A stretch of DNA of 64,000 nt. Origin: Metellina segmentata (Eukaryota; Arthropoda; Arachnida; Araneae; Tetragnathidae). A program made the translations under genes and the position numbers. The notes under the pieces were generated by a model, which was given only the letters and a program-made list of their open reading frames with translations, was not told the origin of the DNA and did no database searches. The stretch covers positions 23,571,235 to 23,635,234 of the forward strand of contig OX375877.1 of the NCBI GenBank assembly GCA_947359465.1. The letters are read 5' to 3'. Positions 22,585 to 32,519 of the stretch are shown here, in pieces. The stretch's first letter is position 1, and each line of letters opens with the position of its first letter.

Positions 22585-23286
22585 CAGGGTGGCCCAGCGG
22601 TTAATGCTTGAAAAAAAAAGGCCTCTAGATGGCGCTATTTGCGAGCAAGTGAGGCCAAACGTGGTGCGCATGATCATTAGAGCGGGCACTTTCTTGTATG
22701 GTGCGCAATGACCTCCATGTGTTACCGTTTTCATCAACGGCACATGAAACGTTGCAAAATACAGTTTATAGACGAGAAGTTTATCCCTTTTCTTCACGGT
22801 AATGACTTGGTTCATGGTCATTGGTTTATGCAGGATGACATCATCATGACCACATCATGCGATGGAACCGTTTGAAGTGCTCAATGAGGATTTTCATGGT
22901 CGAATCATTGGGTTGGATTACCCATTGCACTTGCAAGGTAGTATTGAATGGCCGTCCTATTCCCCGGCTTTAAACTCTTGCGATTTCTTCCTGTGTGGTT
23001 ATTTGAAGAGCAAAGTGTGGCATACAAGTTCTAAGACACTTCCTGAACTGAAAACTGCCGTTAAAACTGCAGTGGACAGGGTTGACAGCGAAGTTTGCTC
23101 ACGCGTGATAGATGGATTCCTGATCCGCCTCACTGCTGTCCTTGTTAAAAATGGCGGTCACTTCGAACCTCTTTATCATTAATTGCCTGATATTTAATTT
23201 CAATATATATCATTAAAATCTTTTCATCACTCTTATGTGATTTGAAATTTCGATGCGTTTCAAACATTACCCGCTGGTCCACCCTC
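22585..23286 (+). mobile_element. Internally deleted mariner-type element
   Basis: The left end CAGGGTGGCCCAGCGGTTAA and the right end, reverse-complemented GAGGGTGGACCAGCGGGTAA, are clear inverted repeats. The interior keeps 5' non-coding sequence and the last part of the transposase. Confidence 0.75.
22862..23182 (+). pseudogene. Mariner-type transposase, C-terminal remnant
   Basis: This is a 106-codon open frame in the element at 22585-23286. It contains WPSYSPALNSCDFFLCGYLK, the degenerate form of the mariner WPPRSPDLxPxDFFLWGxLK motif around the third catalytic aspartate, followed by LPELKTAVKTAVDRV and a VLVKNGGHFEPLYH tail typical of this group. The aspartate of SPDL has become Ala, but the presumed catalytic Asp (CDFF) is retained. 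The DNA-binding region and the first two catalytic aspartates are missing because of the internal deletion. The ATG at the start is not the native start. Confidence 0.72.
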
Positions 23287-23313
23287 TATGATCTTTTTGG
23301 TGTATTGTATTCA

Positions 23314-23325
23314 ATGGGAAGACAT
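23314..23325. repeat. Target-site duplication, left copy (LINE)
   Basis: ATGGGAAGACAT, identical to 27199-27210. It is followed directly by the poly(T) that is the minus-strand poly(A) tail of the LINE. Confidence 0.85.
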
Positions 23326-23405
23326 TTTTTTTTTTCTAATGGCAAGAGAAAATGACAATATCTTACAAAACGATTACAAGAATACAAAACAGTAAGAGAA
23401 AAAAG

Positions 23406-26400
23406 TCAGTATCTCATCAGCAAGGCTCTAGCACTCCAGTAGCGTCTCACCTCGGAGACCCCACACAGAGCTGGACATCTTTTGATATGGGACCTGTCCA
23501 TAATTTCATCCTTTTTGCAGAGTGGGCATTTAGGACTGTCATAAACGCCAATGCGGTGTAGGTGGTTTGCAAGGCAGTCATGCCCCACTGCAAGTCTAAA
23601 TTCTGCGACCGCTCTTTCGCGAGGTTTAATTGAAATTTTTTGGTCTAATAAATTTCTCCAGCTCTTCGATGAAATACAAGAAGTGAGATTCGACTTCCAT
23701 CTAAGTCTCATTTGATTTTTGATGTGGAGTTTCATGGAGTGGAATGAGTAGCTTGTGGTTGGCTGTTCAACTATCCGTGTGCCCTTCTTGGCCAACATAT
23801 CTGCCTGCTCGTTACCGAAAATATCACAGTGCCCAGGGAGCCACTGGATAACGATCTGTCGTCCTTCTGCCTTTAATCCCTCAAGGAGCATCTGGCATTC
23901 TAAGATATCATTTGAGGCAGGCACCTCGTTTGACCCAATAGCCTGAATGGCAGCTTTGGAATCCGACAACAAGACCACTTTGTTGTAGAGACGTCTGGGA
24001 ACAAGTTGCTGCAATGCCACACAGATGGCCATAACTTCTCCATCAAAGGCGGTTTTTTGTTTCCCGACAGGGACATAGAAGGAGAAAATGGAGGAATAAA
24101 TTCCTGCTCCAACATTTGGTGAACATTCAGTAAAGGAGCCGTCGGTATAGACGTGTAACCATTCAGGCTCTGGATAGAGGGTGTGGATGGTCTCAAGGGC
24201 TAAAATCTTCAAGCTCTCTGGAGGGAGCTGGCTCTTAAGGATAGGCTGGGCAAGATTCAGGTTAATAATTGTCTCAACGCGATTCAAGGGATTACGAGGA
24301 TTTAAAAATCCCTGAACAATTCCTTCATCAATTTCCAGATCTTCTCTTAAATCGAGAGCTTTCTGAAGAAAGCCTCGTTGTGTCTTCAGTTGTCTCTGTC
24401 CATTCTCATACTGGTCCCAAAAGGGTACTTCAATTCTGATTAACTTTTCATACAACACGAGAGCTCTCTCCTCAATAATCTCCTGAATGGGTCTGTTATT
24501 TGTCAAAAGTAGCATAGAGTCAATTGGGGTGGTCTTTACCGCACCAACAATCAACCTGAGGGCCTGGTTTTGAAGTAACTCCAGCCTTTCAATCAGGCTC
24601 TTTGGGGCAGTTACCAAAACTTCACAACAATAAGTAATAACAGGCAAAATGAATGCTTTATATGTGTTTTCCAAGGTTGTTCGTGCGCATCCCCAAAGAC
24701 AGCCAGCCAAACGTTTAAGAATATGTAGACGCCTTTCTACCTTCTCAACTATACTTTCGATTTGTAATTTCCAACTTAACTTATTGTCAAAGGTTACTCC
24801 TAAGTAAGTAAATTTGTCCGTATTAGACAGTTCATCATTTCTGTAAACCAACTTTGGCCGGATATTCTGGTGCATCAGTGAAAACGTCTGCACCGCACAC
24901 TTCTCAATATTCACGGCCATGTTGTTTTCCTCGCACCACTTGTAAAGAACCTCAAGTGCTCTGTTCAAGAACCTCTCTATCTCGGACTTTGCGTTCGTTT
25001 TAGCAACTTGGGTCCAAATAACCAAGTCATCTGCATAGAGAAGGCACTCCACTCCAACTGTTCTCAAAGCCAAGATAAGATCGTTGATGTAAACATTGAA
25101 TAGGGAGCAACTAGAAACTGCTCCCTGGGGAAGTCCCGTCTGAAGAATGTAACTTTTGGAGGTTGAGTCCCTATAACGAACTTTACAATTTCTCTGGTCC
25201 AGGAATGATTTAAACCAGTTTAACATATTACTCTTTACTCCAATATCCTTAAGTTTTAGAATAATCTTTTCTCTCCAAACGGAGTCATATGCCGATTTGA
25301 AATCTATATAGACGGCTGTCATCACTTTTCTTTTATCAAGAGTGTCTTTAACCATTTGACTCAGATGAGCCACTTGGTCAGCTGTGGATCTATTTCTACG
25401 AAACCCAGCTTGTTCGGAGCAGAGTAAATCTTTTGATTCAAGGAACCAATTCAATCTATTTACAACCATGCGCTCCATTAACTTAGCCATAATGCTAGTG
25501 AGCGAAATGGGTCTGTAGCTTTGAGTATTCCTGGCGTCTTTATCTTTTTTAAGAATAGGGATGATAATGGCTCCTCTCCAATCACGAGGAACAATCCCCG
25601 TCTTCCAAATGCAATTGAAAATTTTCAAAAGAGTAGTATTTGCATTTGTTCCAAGGTGTTTAAGATACTCCGCATGAATTTTGTCCTGTCCCGGAGGCTT
25701 TTTGATTTTCAATTTATTCAAACAGCAGATAAATTCATCTTTGGTGAAAGGCGATTCAAAGATGTCTCCTGTACCAGTCAGGTCTTGGACTTCGGGTATA
25801 GGGAGGTGATTGAGATTTGTTTTGATGACTCTTGATGTTTTCCTAGCGTAAGAACCTTTTCTCTGCGATAAACAATATGACTGTGCAAAAGCATTTGCTA
25901 TGTCCAAATCTGAGAATAATTCTCTATTATTGTGATGAATAGGTTCCCTTTTGGGGGTGACTTTTTTATTAGACAGATTTGAGATAAATCTATATGTCTT
26001 CAAGCTGTCTTCTTGATAGTTTATATTTTCTATAAAATTATCGAAGGTTTTCCGCTTTGCTTCAAGGAGATTCCTCTTGAAAATTGCAGCTTGTTTTCTC
26101 CACATTATAACATCAGCTGCTCTCCCTGTAATCTCTGCTTTTTTCCTTAACCGGTCTCTTTTCCGTTTTGTTTCTTTAAGATCCTCAGACCAAAAACACT
26201 TGAAATTTCCAACTTTACCTCTAGGTATACATTTTTTGGCACATTTCACTATCAAACCATTAAATTTTTTAATTAGTTTATCGGGGGGCTCTTGAAAGTT
26301 AAATGCCTCACCGTTAAGGGATTCCTCCAACATTGGTGTGAATCTATACCACTTTGCCTTTCTGAAATTCCAAGAAGACTTCATCGTACGCTTATGGGGT

Positions 26401-27119
26401 CGTTTGGAAATGGGAATTTTGAGTGTGGCTATTACTTGTCTGTGACCTGAGCCTGGGTCTTCAATAACATTTCGATGTATATACTGTTCGAGTTCACTCG
26501 AGACACAAAGTAGGTCAGGAGTACTTCTAGTTCCATTATAGTGCAGGTAGGTTTGTGGATCAGTGATTTTGTAGATAAGGTCTAAAGAGTTAGAGTTTAA
26601 AATGTCCTGTACCTCTCTTCCAGCTGCATTTGTGTCCCGGTAACCCCATCTCGGAGAATGGGCGTTAAAATCACCGATGAGTATTGTTCTATGTGAAATG
26701 TATATTTGAGAGAGGTCTGGTTTACTGTCGGGAGGAATATAAAGCGCGTAGATCTCAAACAGCCGTCCAGTGCTCCAAACGTTAATACCTACGATTTCAG
26801 ATTTGTCTTGGGTATTCCCCATTTCCTTAATGATTCTAAAATCTGCAGTAAGGTGTTCTTTTACACCGACAAGAATTCCGCTAGCAACTTGTCTAAATTT
26901 CGGTAGAAGGTATAGAAAGTATCCCGGGAACTTGAAGTAGTCCATGGTCTCATAGGAAAGATTTGCCTCCATGATTGCAAAAACATCGACATTAAAACTG
27001 GTAAGTGTATGCTGAACCTCAGCTCTCTTAGCTTGGGACATGCCTCCAGCGTTCCATTGCAAGACACTCAGCTTGCATGAAGTCCCACAGTGATCTCGCT
27101 TGTAGTGATGCTGCCGCAT
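23406..27119 (-). CDS. LINE ORF2: endonuclease, reverse transcriptase, RNase H
   Basis: A 1237-residue polyprotein that nicks chromosomal DNA and copies the element's RNA into the gap. The start is the ATG at 27119; an in-frame TAG lies 11 codons upstream. Residues about 17-240 are an endonuclease/exonuclease/phosphatase domain (LQWNAGGMSQAKR near 20, LIGDFNAHSPRWGY near 150, STPDLL). The reverse transcriptase spans roughly 470-740, with YRPISLTSIMAKLMER, QAGFRRNRSTADQV, YIDFKSAYDSVW, GLPQGAVSSCSLFNVYIND and YADD near 695. RNase H lies near 985-1110, with YTDGSF, DGEVMAICVAL, LLSDSKAAIQAIG and WLPGHCDIFGNEQADMLAKKG. A CPLC...H...C cluster is near 1196. The RNase H domain points to the I/R1 group rather than Jockey or CR1. 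No lesion is visible. Related broken copies lie at 29100 and possibly 31190. Confidence 0.93.
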   Translation of the reverse strand: MRQHHYKRDHCGTSCKLSVLQWNAGGMSQAKRAEVQHTLTSFNVDVFAIMEANLSYETMDYFKFPGYFLYLLPKFRQVASGILVGVKEHLTADFRIIKEMGNTQDKSEIVGINVWSTGRLFEIYALYIPPDSKPDLSQIYISHRTILIGDFNAHSPRWGYRDTNAAGREVQDILNSNSLDLIYKITDPQTYLHYNGTRSTPDLLCVSSELEQYIHRNVIEDPGSGHRQVIATLKIPISKRPHKRTMKSSWNFRKAKWYRFTPMLEESLNGEAFNFQEPPDKLIKKFNGLIVKCAKKCIPRGKVGNFKCFWSEDLKETKRKRDRLRKKAEITGRAADVIMWRKQAAIFKRNLLEAKRKTFDNFIENINYQEDSLKTYRFISNLSNKKVTPKREPIHHNNRELFSDLDIANAFAQSYCLSQRKGSYARKTSRVIKTNLNHLPIPEVQDLTGTGDIFESPFTKDEFICCLNKLKIKKPPGQDKIHAEYLKHLGTNANTTLLKIFNCIWKTGIVPRDWRGAIIIPILKKDKDARNTQSYRPISLTSIMAKLMERMVVNRLNWFLESKDLLCSEQAGFRRNRSTADQVAHLSQMVKDTLDKRKVMTAVYIDFKSAYDSVWREKIILKLKDIGVKSNMLNWFKSFLDQRNCKVRYRDSTSKSYILQTGLPQGAVSSCSLFNVYINDLILALRTVGVECLLYADDLVIWTQVAKTNAKSEIERFLNRALEVLYKWCEENNMAVNIEKCAVQTFSLMHQNIRPKLVYRNDELSNTDKFTYLGVTFDNKLSWKLQIESIVEKVERRLHILKRLAGCLWGCARTTLENTYKAFILPVITYCCEVLVTAPKSLIERLELLQNQALRLIVGAVKTTPIDSMLLLTNNRPIQEIIEERALVLYEKLIRIEVPFWDQYENGQRQLKTQRGFLQKALDLREDLEIDEGIVQGFLNPRNPLNRVETIINLNLAQPILKSQLPPESLKILALETIHTLYPEPEWLHVYTDGSFTECSPNVGAGIYSSIFSFYVPVGKQKTAFDGEVMAICVALQQLVPRRLYNKVVLLSDSKAAIQAIGSNEVPASNDILECQMLLEGLKAEGRQIVIQWLPGHCDIFGNEQADMLAKKGTRIVEQPTTSYSFHSMKLHIKNQMRLRWKSNLTSCISSKSWRNLLDQKISIKPRERAVAEFRLAVGHDCLANHLHRIGVYDSPKCPLCKKDEIMDRSHIKRCPALCGVSEVRRYWSARALLMRY

Positions 27120-27198
27120 GCCGAAAGTAGTAGATTTTTTAGCCGTCTAGGACGTTTCCAGGGTGCACCGCGAGGAGGTAAATCTACTGTCGCACCCC
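27068..27198 (-). CDS. Possible ORF1 C-terminus, truncated by the insertion breakpoint
   Basis: In the frame overlapping the start of ORF2, the minus strand reads VDLPPRGAPWKRPRRLKNLL followed by LSACGSITTSEITVGLHAS and a TGA at 27068-27070. The frame is open from the 5' breakpoint of the LINE. Overlap of ORF1 and ORF2 by about 50 bases is common in such elements. There is no zinc-knuckle motif in the short remnant, so this is an inference from position only. Confidence 0.4.
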
Positions 27199-27210
27199 AT
27201 GGGAAGACAT
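27199..27210. repeat. Target-site duplication, right copy (LINE)
   Basis: ATGGGAAGACAT, identical to 23314-23325, marking the 5' breakpoint of the truncated LINE. Confidence 0.85.
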
Positions 27211-27639
27211 GGTTGGGGTGATTCTGAACCGACCTTAGCTACGCCACCCGACAATTGAATACCGTGAACACCGCATTGACTGGGGATCCAGTGTAGCGTG
27301 AGATATGTCGGTCAGCTATCCTAATAGAATTAATTGCGATTCAGTACCTGGAAATCGATACCAAGCAACTGTGCGAAGCAGATGTAATCTCCTTAACCAT
27401 GGCATGAGAATAAACAGAAATGAAAATAAGGACAGTATTATGCTCATTGTATAGATACAAATTAATTCTTCCCTTGCTTTAGAAACTGAATACTAAGTAA
27501 GCATTTCTCTTGAAAATACAGGACAATCTTTAGATCGGTCTTCGATTTTTGAACTTATAGACTATAAAACTTAAATTTCTGTCAATTAAGATAATTCAAT
27601 ATTTATTTTTGTAGTAATAGTTATTTCGTTTGAGAGGTT

Positions 27640-27925
27640 TCTTTGGCCTCCAGAGCCCCCTTCACACTCCCCATCCGAATACCTTATTAGAGGCGCAGGT
27701 TCAATTCCTGTCAGCTGCATTCCTCCCCGGTTTATCTTTCTCTTGGTGTCAGTAAAACGTTCATTGTGTGTGTCTATTACTTGATATTGCATGTCCTGTG
27801 TCTTTTGCTGCATGTTGTTGCACATAGCGCGTTTCAACCCCAAAACTTGGGGATTGATCCTAGACAGTAGCCAATAGACCTTTGCGTCGCTTTAGTGCGA
27901 TATTAATTCAATTATCTACCTACCT
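27640..27925 (+). repeat. tRNA-derived SINE copy c, with head
   Basis: The head at about 27650-27720 contains GCAGGTTCAATTCCTGTCAG, a near-perfect B box/T-arm. The body follows, and the 3' end reads GGGATTGATCCTAGACAG, CGTCGCTTTAGTGCGATAT and CTACCTACCTAG. It shares its 3' end with the other copies and shows that the family has a tRNA-like 5' head. The 85-codon minus-strand frame is incidental. Confidence 0.68.
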
Positions 27926-28055
27926 AGATGTTAGATGTGTATTACTTTGAAGGTCGCAACTTTGAACACCTATTGTGAAACTAGTACAAGAGATATGTAA
28001 ATGTAAATCTATCAAATTAAAATTGAAGGTAGTAGAAATGGTTTTTATTTTCACA

Positions 28056-28623
28056 TACACTACACTACAGTAATGGACAGGACGCCAGCGGATTTGCATA
28101 AAATACGACTGCATGTTTGGAGGTGTTTTTCGTGGTAAGGCCTGGGATATTTGCATGTTTTTCCTGGTCAATCGAACGCCGACGCCTACATGAACAATTT
28201 GGACCATCAAGTTCTTTCTATGCTCTAGCAATTTTATGGAATGGACGAATGTTACTTCCAGGACGACGACGCTCCGTGTCACGTTGCATCCTCTATCAAG
28301 CAGTGGTGTCAAGATATGGATGTAAAACATCTCCCCAGCCCAGCTCAAAGTTCCAACCTAAGCCCCATAGAACATTTGTGGCACGAGTTAGAGCGACGCT
28401 TATGAACAAGGGTACTACGTCCGAAATCTACAACTGAGCTGGCGACATTCTTGCAGCAGGAATGGACACAAATACCCATAGCTGTGAATAAAACCTTGTT
28501 AAAGGTATGCCCAGAAGGGTTGCTAGTACAATTGTAGCGGGACTATCCCCTTATTAAAAGCATGTATTATTTCTCTTATACCGTCACATCTTGGAATCCG
28601 GTCCATTATCGTAGGGTAGTGTA
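28056..28623 (+). mobile_element. Internally deleted Tc1-like element
   Basis: The ends TACACTACACTACAGTAATG and, reverse-complemented on the right, TACACTACCCTACGATAATG are inverted repeats. Only the second half of the transposase remains. A fragment of the same family is at 20900-21085. Confidence 0.75.
28225..28540 (+). pseudogene. Tc1-like transposase, C-terminal half
   Basis: In two frames the plus strand gives FQDDDAPCHVASSIKQWCQD, then SSNLSPIEHLWHELERRL, then FLQQEWTQIPIAVNKTLL and VCPEGLLVQL. The second catalytic Asp (DDAPCH) and the Glu (SPIEHLWHEL) are both kept, at the ordinary Tc1 spacing of 34. The first catalytic segment is deleted, and a frameshift lies after ERRL. It belongs to the element with matching ends at 28056 and 28623. 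Confidence 0.72.
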
Positions 28624-28719
28624 CTTGATTCCTTTAATTTTCTTTGTGAAAGGTGTAGCTCAAATGATGATCTCTAACATACATCCTTATGTCAATACGA
28701 TTAAACCCTCACAGTGGTT

Positions 28720-28830
28720 TCGAAGATATGTCTCGTTCATCAAGATCTGATCAATTTTGCTAATGACAAGATATCTCGTCCATCAAGATCCAATTAAATT
28801 TGAGTATGACAAGATAACTCTGTAACAAGA
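28720..28830 (+). repeat. Dispersed relative of the 43-bp repeat at 58161
   Basis: It contains two units of the form ATATCTCGTCCATCAAGATC with TGATCAATTTTGCTAATGAC between them, matching the tandem array at 58161-58355. A single related palindrome, GACGAGATATCTCGTC, occurs near 56158. Confidence 0.55.
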
Positions 28831-29099
28831 AGATAGCAAGATTTAGGTGGTTTCTTGTAACAAACTACTTTGGGTGTGGTTCTCTCTTCTATGAGAGTTA
28901 AAACCTTGCTTGTATATTTAAGTCCATTACCTGAAGGAAAAAACATTGCTTGGCACACCATCGATAAATTTGAGTTTTATTTTTGTAGAATCGGTAACAT
29001 TTTGGAGGGAGGGTGCTCTACCTTCCTTCGAAATATGTCCCTGTCCCAGAATAATGACAGGGATTTTCAGTATTATTTTTTCACATTTAAGGTCTCCAT

Positions 29100-29436
29100 A
29101 GCTCAAGAGACTGATACTAAGGGTAAAATCATGGAAAGCCTACTATGTAATCCGGTCCCAATGGATCCCCACAGACGGCCCTTTGCGGCTAACTTCAGAA
29201 TTTTAATCGGACATGACTATCTCCAAGGGCTTCTCCCCCGGATTGGTGTGAAAGACATTCCTGACTGCCCTCTGTGTTCCACTGGAGAGACTTTGAATTT
29301 TAGCCCATTGACAGTTTGTGCTACTTTGTCCAACACAAATTTTAATATTCTACCTCTTGACAACTATATTTTAAAGGCTAGTTTATATTGGGCTGCACGA
29401 AGGGAAATGGCCTATGCGACCCATTCCTTAACGTAA
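29100..29436 (+). pseudogene. LINE ORF2 C-terminal fragment
   Basis: The open frame ends with RRPFAANFRILIGHDYLQGL, then LPRIGVKDIPDCPLCSTGET and LYWAARREMAYATHSLT. It parallels the tail of the intact ORF2 at 23406 (RAVAEFRLAVGHDCLANHLHRIGVYDSPKCPLC ... YWSARALLMRY). The zinc-binding CPLC is kept, but the following His and Cys are not clearly preserved. Reverse transcriptase and RNase H are absent. This is a 5'-truncated copy of a related LINE family. Confidence 0.65.
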
Positions 29437-30015
29437 TTTAAAACAACACATCTAAGATCAAAACTGAATCAGTTCCATGATGTTATTTATGCAAAAAAAT
29501 CTCCAAATGTAGTCTGGAAACATCATGAATATCGTTGCATGGCTGCCCAAACACTGTAAAGCGTAGTCAAGATTAGCCATGCTATTAACCTGACATATGT
29601 AATAGTCAGGAAAAATCTATTTTCTAGCCATATTTTTCATTACTTTGATGTGACCAGTTCGAAACCTTCAAAATTCTGTTTTTTCTTCTTCAGGTAACTT
29701 GAAATTGGTTACTTCTCCAGGTCATCCGCTATACCAGATGTATCGTGGTGCCCTATTCCAGACTTTTTTTGTACAAAGGGTCTGTTTCTTCAAAGCGAGC
29801 TTCTTTCGGGCCGCCTACCCTCGCAAGTCTGCCCTCTATTTCATTACTCATTCATTACCAACATGAGAAGGAATCCACATCAAATGTATCGGGAAATGTC
29901 TTGAAATCTGCGAGATCTGTGATCTAATGCACTAAAGTTTCGAAAACAGGCCAGTTAGTAAACAGTGATTTCACATCCTATTCCCAAAATGTTCTCGGGG
30001 AAAGCTTTATACAAT

Positions 30016-31130
30016 ACTATCTACCAATAAGTATTCGAACACCCGTGATAGAAAAGAAAAACGAAATTTATTCATATTCAATAGTTGGTAGAGCCTCCAC
30101 GAGACGCAATTGCTGCCTCAACCCTCCGGGACATGCTTTCCACAAGTCCTTGTATGACGGCTAGTGGTATTTTCTTCTACTCGGCTTGGAGAAGACATGT
30201 CAGTTCCTTCACCGATTTTGGACGGTTGTTGCACTCCTTAATACGGCTATCCAACTCGCCCCTGAGTTTCTTGATAGGGTTAAGGTCTGGGCTCTGGGTT
30301 AGCCAGTCCATTCGGTTAATCCCATTGTCACCATACCAATCCATGGTGGACCTCGAAACATGACAACTGGCGATGTCGTCCTGGCAGTAACATGGGTCCA
30401 ATTCGTAAAACTGCCACAACGAATTAAGCACTCTGTCATCCAAAATAGTGCAGTAGGCCTCTGCCTTGAGCTCACCTTGAATTTGGATCAAGGGTCCCAG
30501 TAAATACCAGGAGAAACACTTCCAGACCATAATTCAACCTCCGCCAAACTTTACTGTGGGCACATTGCATTCTGGCAGGAGGCGTTCTCCAGGCAGACGC
30601 CAGACCCTGCCACGGTAAAGCGTGAACCTTGATTCTTCGCTCCAGAGAACCTGTTTCCACTGATCTGCGGTCCACTTTCGACGTGCTTTGCACCACATTA
30701 TTCGAGTAGTGCGGTTGGACTTTGTGATCAAAGGCTTATGGGCGGCAGCAAGACCATGAAAATTAAGCAAATGTGCTTCTTTACGGATGGTATTATTCTA
30801 AACAATACTTCCAGATGCCTGTTGAAACTTCTGGAGTATGTGAGCCATCGGCTGGGTGCGGTTCTTTCGAATTTCTCTGGAACACCCGTCGGTTTCTATC
30901 TCCCAGCTTCGTGAGTCTGCCGACTCGGGACACATTCCGACAATCACCGTTCACCTTCCACTTCTGAATTATATAGGCCACTGTTGATTTTGGGTAATTC
31001 AACTCGCTACATAAGTCCCTTAAAGAACGGCCATTTCTGTGATACCCGCGATTACACATTTCTCGAAATCACATAACTCTGCACTTCATGGCGACTAATG
31101 CCAATGTTGTTTCCTACACTATATTTAACG
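30016..31130 (-). mobile_element. Tc1-like element, degraded
   Basis: The minus strand holds a nearly full-length but broken transposase. The left edge is near CTACCAATAAGTATTCGAAC, which looks like a Tc1 terminus. I could not find its inverted partner on the right, so the right limit is only the end of the recognisable gene region. Confidence 0.6.
30078..31059 (-). pseudogene. Tc1-like transposase with Glu to Lys at the catalytic site
   Basis: The N-terminal part (RNGRSLRDLCSELNYPKSTV, then QKWKVNGDCRN) is a Tc1 helix-turn-helix. A frameshift lies near 30780. It continues FHGLAAAHKPLITKSNRTTR, QVLWSEESRFTLY (first catalytic position is Glu, normally SDESRF), a TAA near 30531, then MVWKCFSWYLLGP, CYCQDDIASCHVS (second Asp) and SPDLNPIKKLRGELD, where the invariant Glu of NPIEHLW is Lys. 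A second in-frame stop follows LLQAE, before PLAVIQGLVESMSRR and GGSTNY. The D-to-E spacing is the usual 34. With two catalytic positions substituted and at least three breaks, it is inactive. Confidence 0.78.
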
Positions 31131-31189
31131 GTGGAAGGCTAGACGTATACAAGGACCGCATGGTGGATCAAGATGGATCCCTGTACCAG

Positions 31190-32515
31190 AATACAGGGTG
31201 ATTATAAATAAAATTCAACTTTCAAAAAGCTGTGCAAAAAGAACCACTGCTTGGAATGACCTAAAATTTGAATTGAATATAAGTACAAGTAAATTTTTTT
31301 GTACCCCTCTGCTCAACATATCCTGGATTGTTTAGGCCTCTTTAAAGTGGACATTTACTCCAGTCCCCTTCTGGTTCTCGACTTTTTTGGTGTCAACGAA
31401 CTGTTGGATCTGGTTTTTATAAAAATGTCCTCTCTGTCAAGCCCCAGACACTTCAATAAGTGATCGGGAGAGGTCTAGGCAGACCCGCATTTAGAGCAAT
31501 GAAGATAAGATTTTTGCCCCTGGCAAAAAGTGAGACTCTTTAAGTGTCCACTAGCAAGTCGGCAAATGGTGGTCTGCATCCTTCTGTCGCCCTTTATAGT
31601 AAGAGCACCACCGGGATATTTCCTGTCTTACTAATCATGTGATGGAGGGGTCTTCCATAAATGATAATCTGATATTTTTCTCCTTGAGCAGATTTCGTGA
31701 AAATTCAAGTTAGCACTGGAGGCATAAGTAAGAGAGGTCCCCTCTTTGGCTAGAACATCAGCCGTCTCATTACCAGACAAGCCAATATGAGACGGGACCC
31801 ATTGTAAGTAAACATCGCGATGTTGAGAAAAATCTCTCAGGATCTCCAGAATCGAGAGTGAAGCTCTGTCGCCCACCTCCGCCCAGTTGCTCAGGTGCTG
31901 GATGGCACTGCGACTGCCTGTCAATATCCACACATTTCCGTAAGAGGTTTCAGTTTTAATGGATTTTAGTTCCTCTTCAATGGCAATAAGTTCAGATCTG
32001 AAAACCGAACAGAAGTCTGGATTCTTAATCTTGAATTGCTTTGAGGAGGTAGGGGTTTTGATAAAAACTCCACAAGCGCAGGCGTCATGTTCATCTTTGC
32101 TGCCAACAGTATAAATGTGAATACCTGTATTGGGGATTTGGTTTATGATCTCGAGTGCAAATTGGAGCAGATGTTCTGGCAAGTCAAATTTTTTGTTTGT
32201 TTAAAGCATCAGATCAGTTTGGAAGTGTACTCTAGGCAGTCCTTCAAGAGGGTTTACATTTGGCTTCAAGGAGCACCTTTCAACGCTTTGATCTAGAAAG
32301 CCCAATTAATCCATTTGAGAAAATGGACTACTTCTTTTTATTCTTTGGGTGTTTGACCAACTTCTGAGGAAAGTAGATGTTCGATTATGATCTTCATAAC
32401 TGTAAAGTTTGTTGAAGGATATTACAAGTCTTGTGCTTCTTCTTAGTCTCAAAGGCTGCAGATCACTCTCATAAAGAGCTAAATCAGCAGGACAACTCGT
32501 ACAAGCCAAGTGAAA
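31190..32515 (-). mobile_element. LINE 3' fragment of a second family
   Basis: The minus strand carries the end of a reverse transcriptase (CPADLALYESDLQPLRLRRS), an RNase H domain and a degraded cysteine-rich tail. No poly(A) or target duplication was recognised. An isolated CAGGGTGATTATAAAT at 31194 could be the end of an unrelated mariner element. Confidence 0.62.
31631..32182 (-). pseudogene. LINE RNase H fragment with substituted active site
   Basis: The frame reads IHIYTVGSKDEHDACACGVF, FRSELIAIEEELKSIK, VWILTGSRSAIQHL and LQWVPSHIGLSGNETADVLA. In active RNase H these would be YTDGS, SELxAI, LTDSRSA and GNETAD. The first Asp is Val and the third catalytic Asp is Gly, while the Glu and the last Asp remain. 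Upstream on the same strand, 32306-32509 preserves the thumb-like region of the reverse transcriptase in another frame, so at least one frameshift lies between them. This is a relic of a LINE related to, but distinct from, the intact copy at 23406. Confidence 0.75.
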
Positions 32516-32519
32516 TAAC

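Larger units (their letters stand above)
23326..27198 (-). mobile_element. I/R1-group LINE insertion, 5'-truncated, recent
   Basis: It is bounded by the 12-bp duplication ATGGGAAGACAT and has a minus-strand poly(A) tail (T run from 23325). It contains a complete ORF2 and only the last codons of what may be ORF1, as expected for target-primed reverse transcription that stopped early. The insertion is 3873 bp. Perfect duplication and an unbroken 1237-codon frame point to recent movement. Confidence 0.88.

Noticed and set aside
23755..26906. Open frames opposite or out of phase with the LINE
   Set aside because: Shadows of the 1237-codon ORF2. None has recognisable domains.
27640..27725. Functional tRNA gene
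   Set aside because: Only the T-arm region is convincing. The sequence continues into the SINE body.
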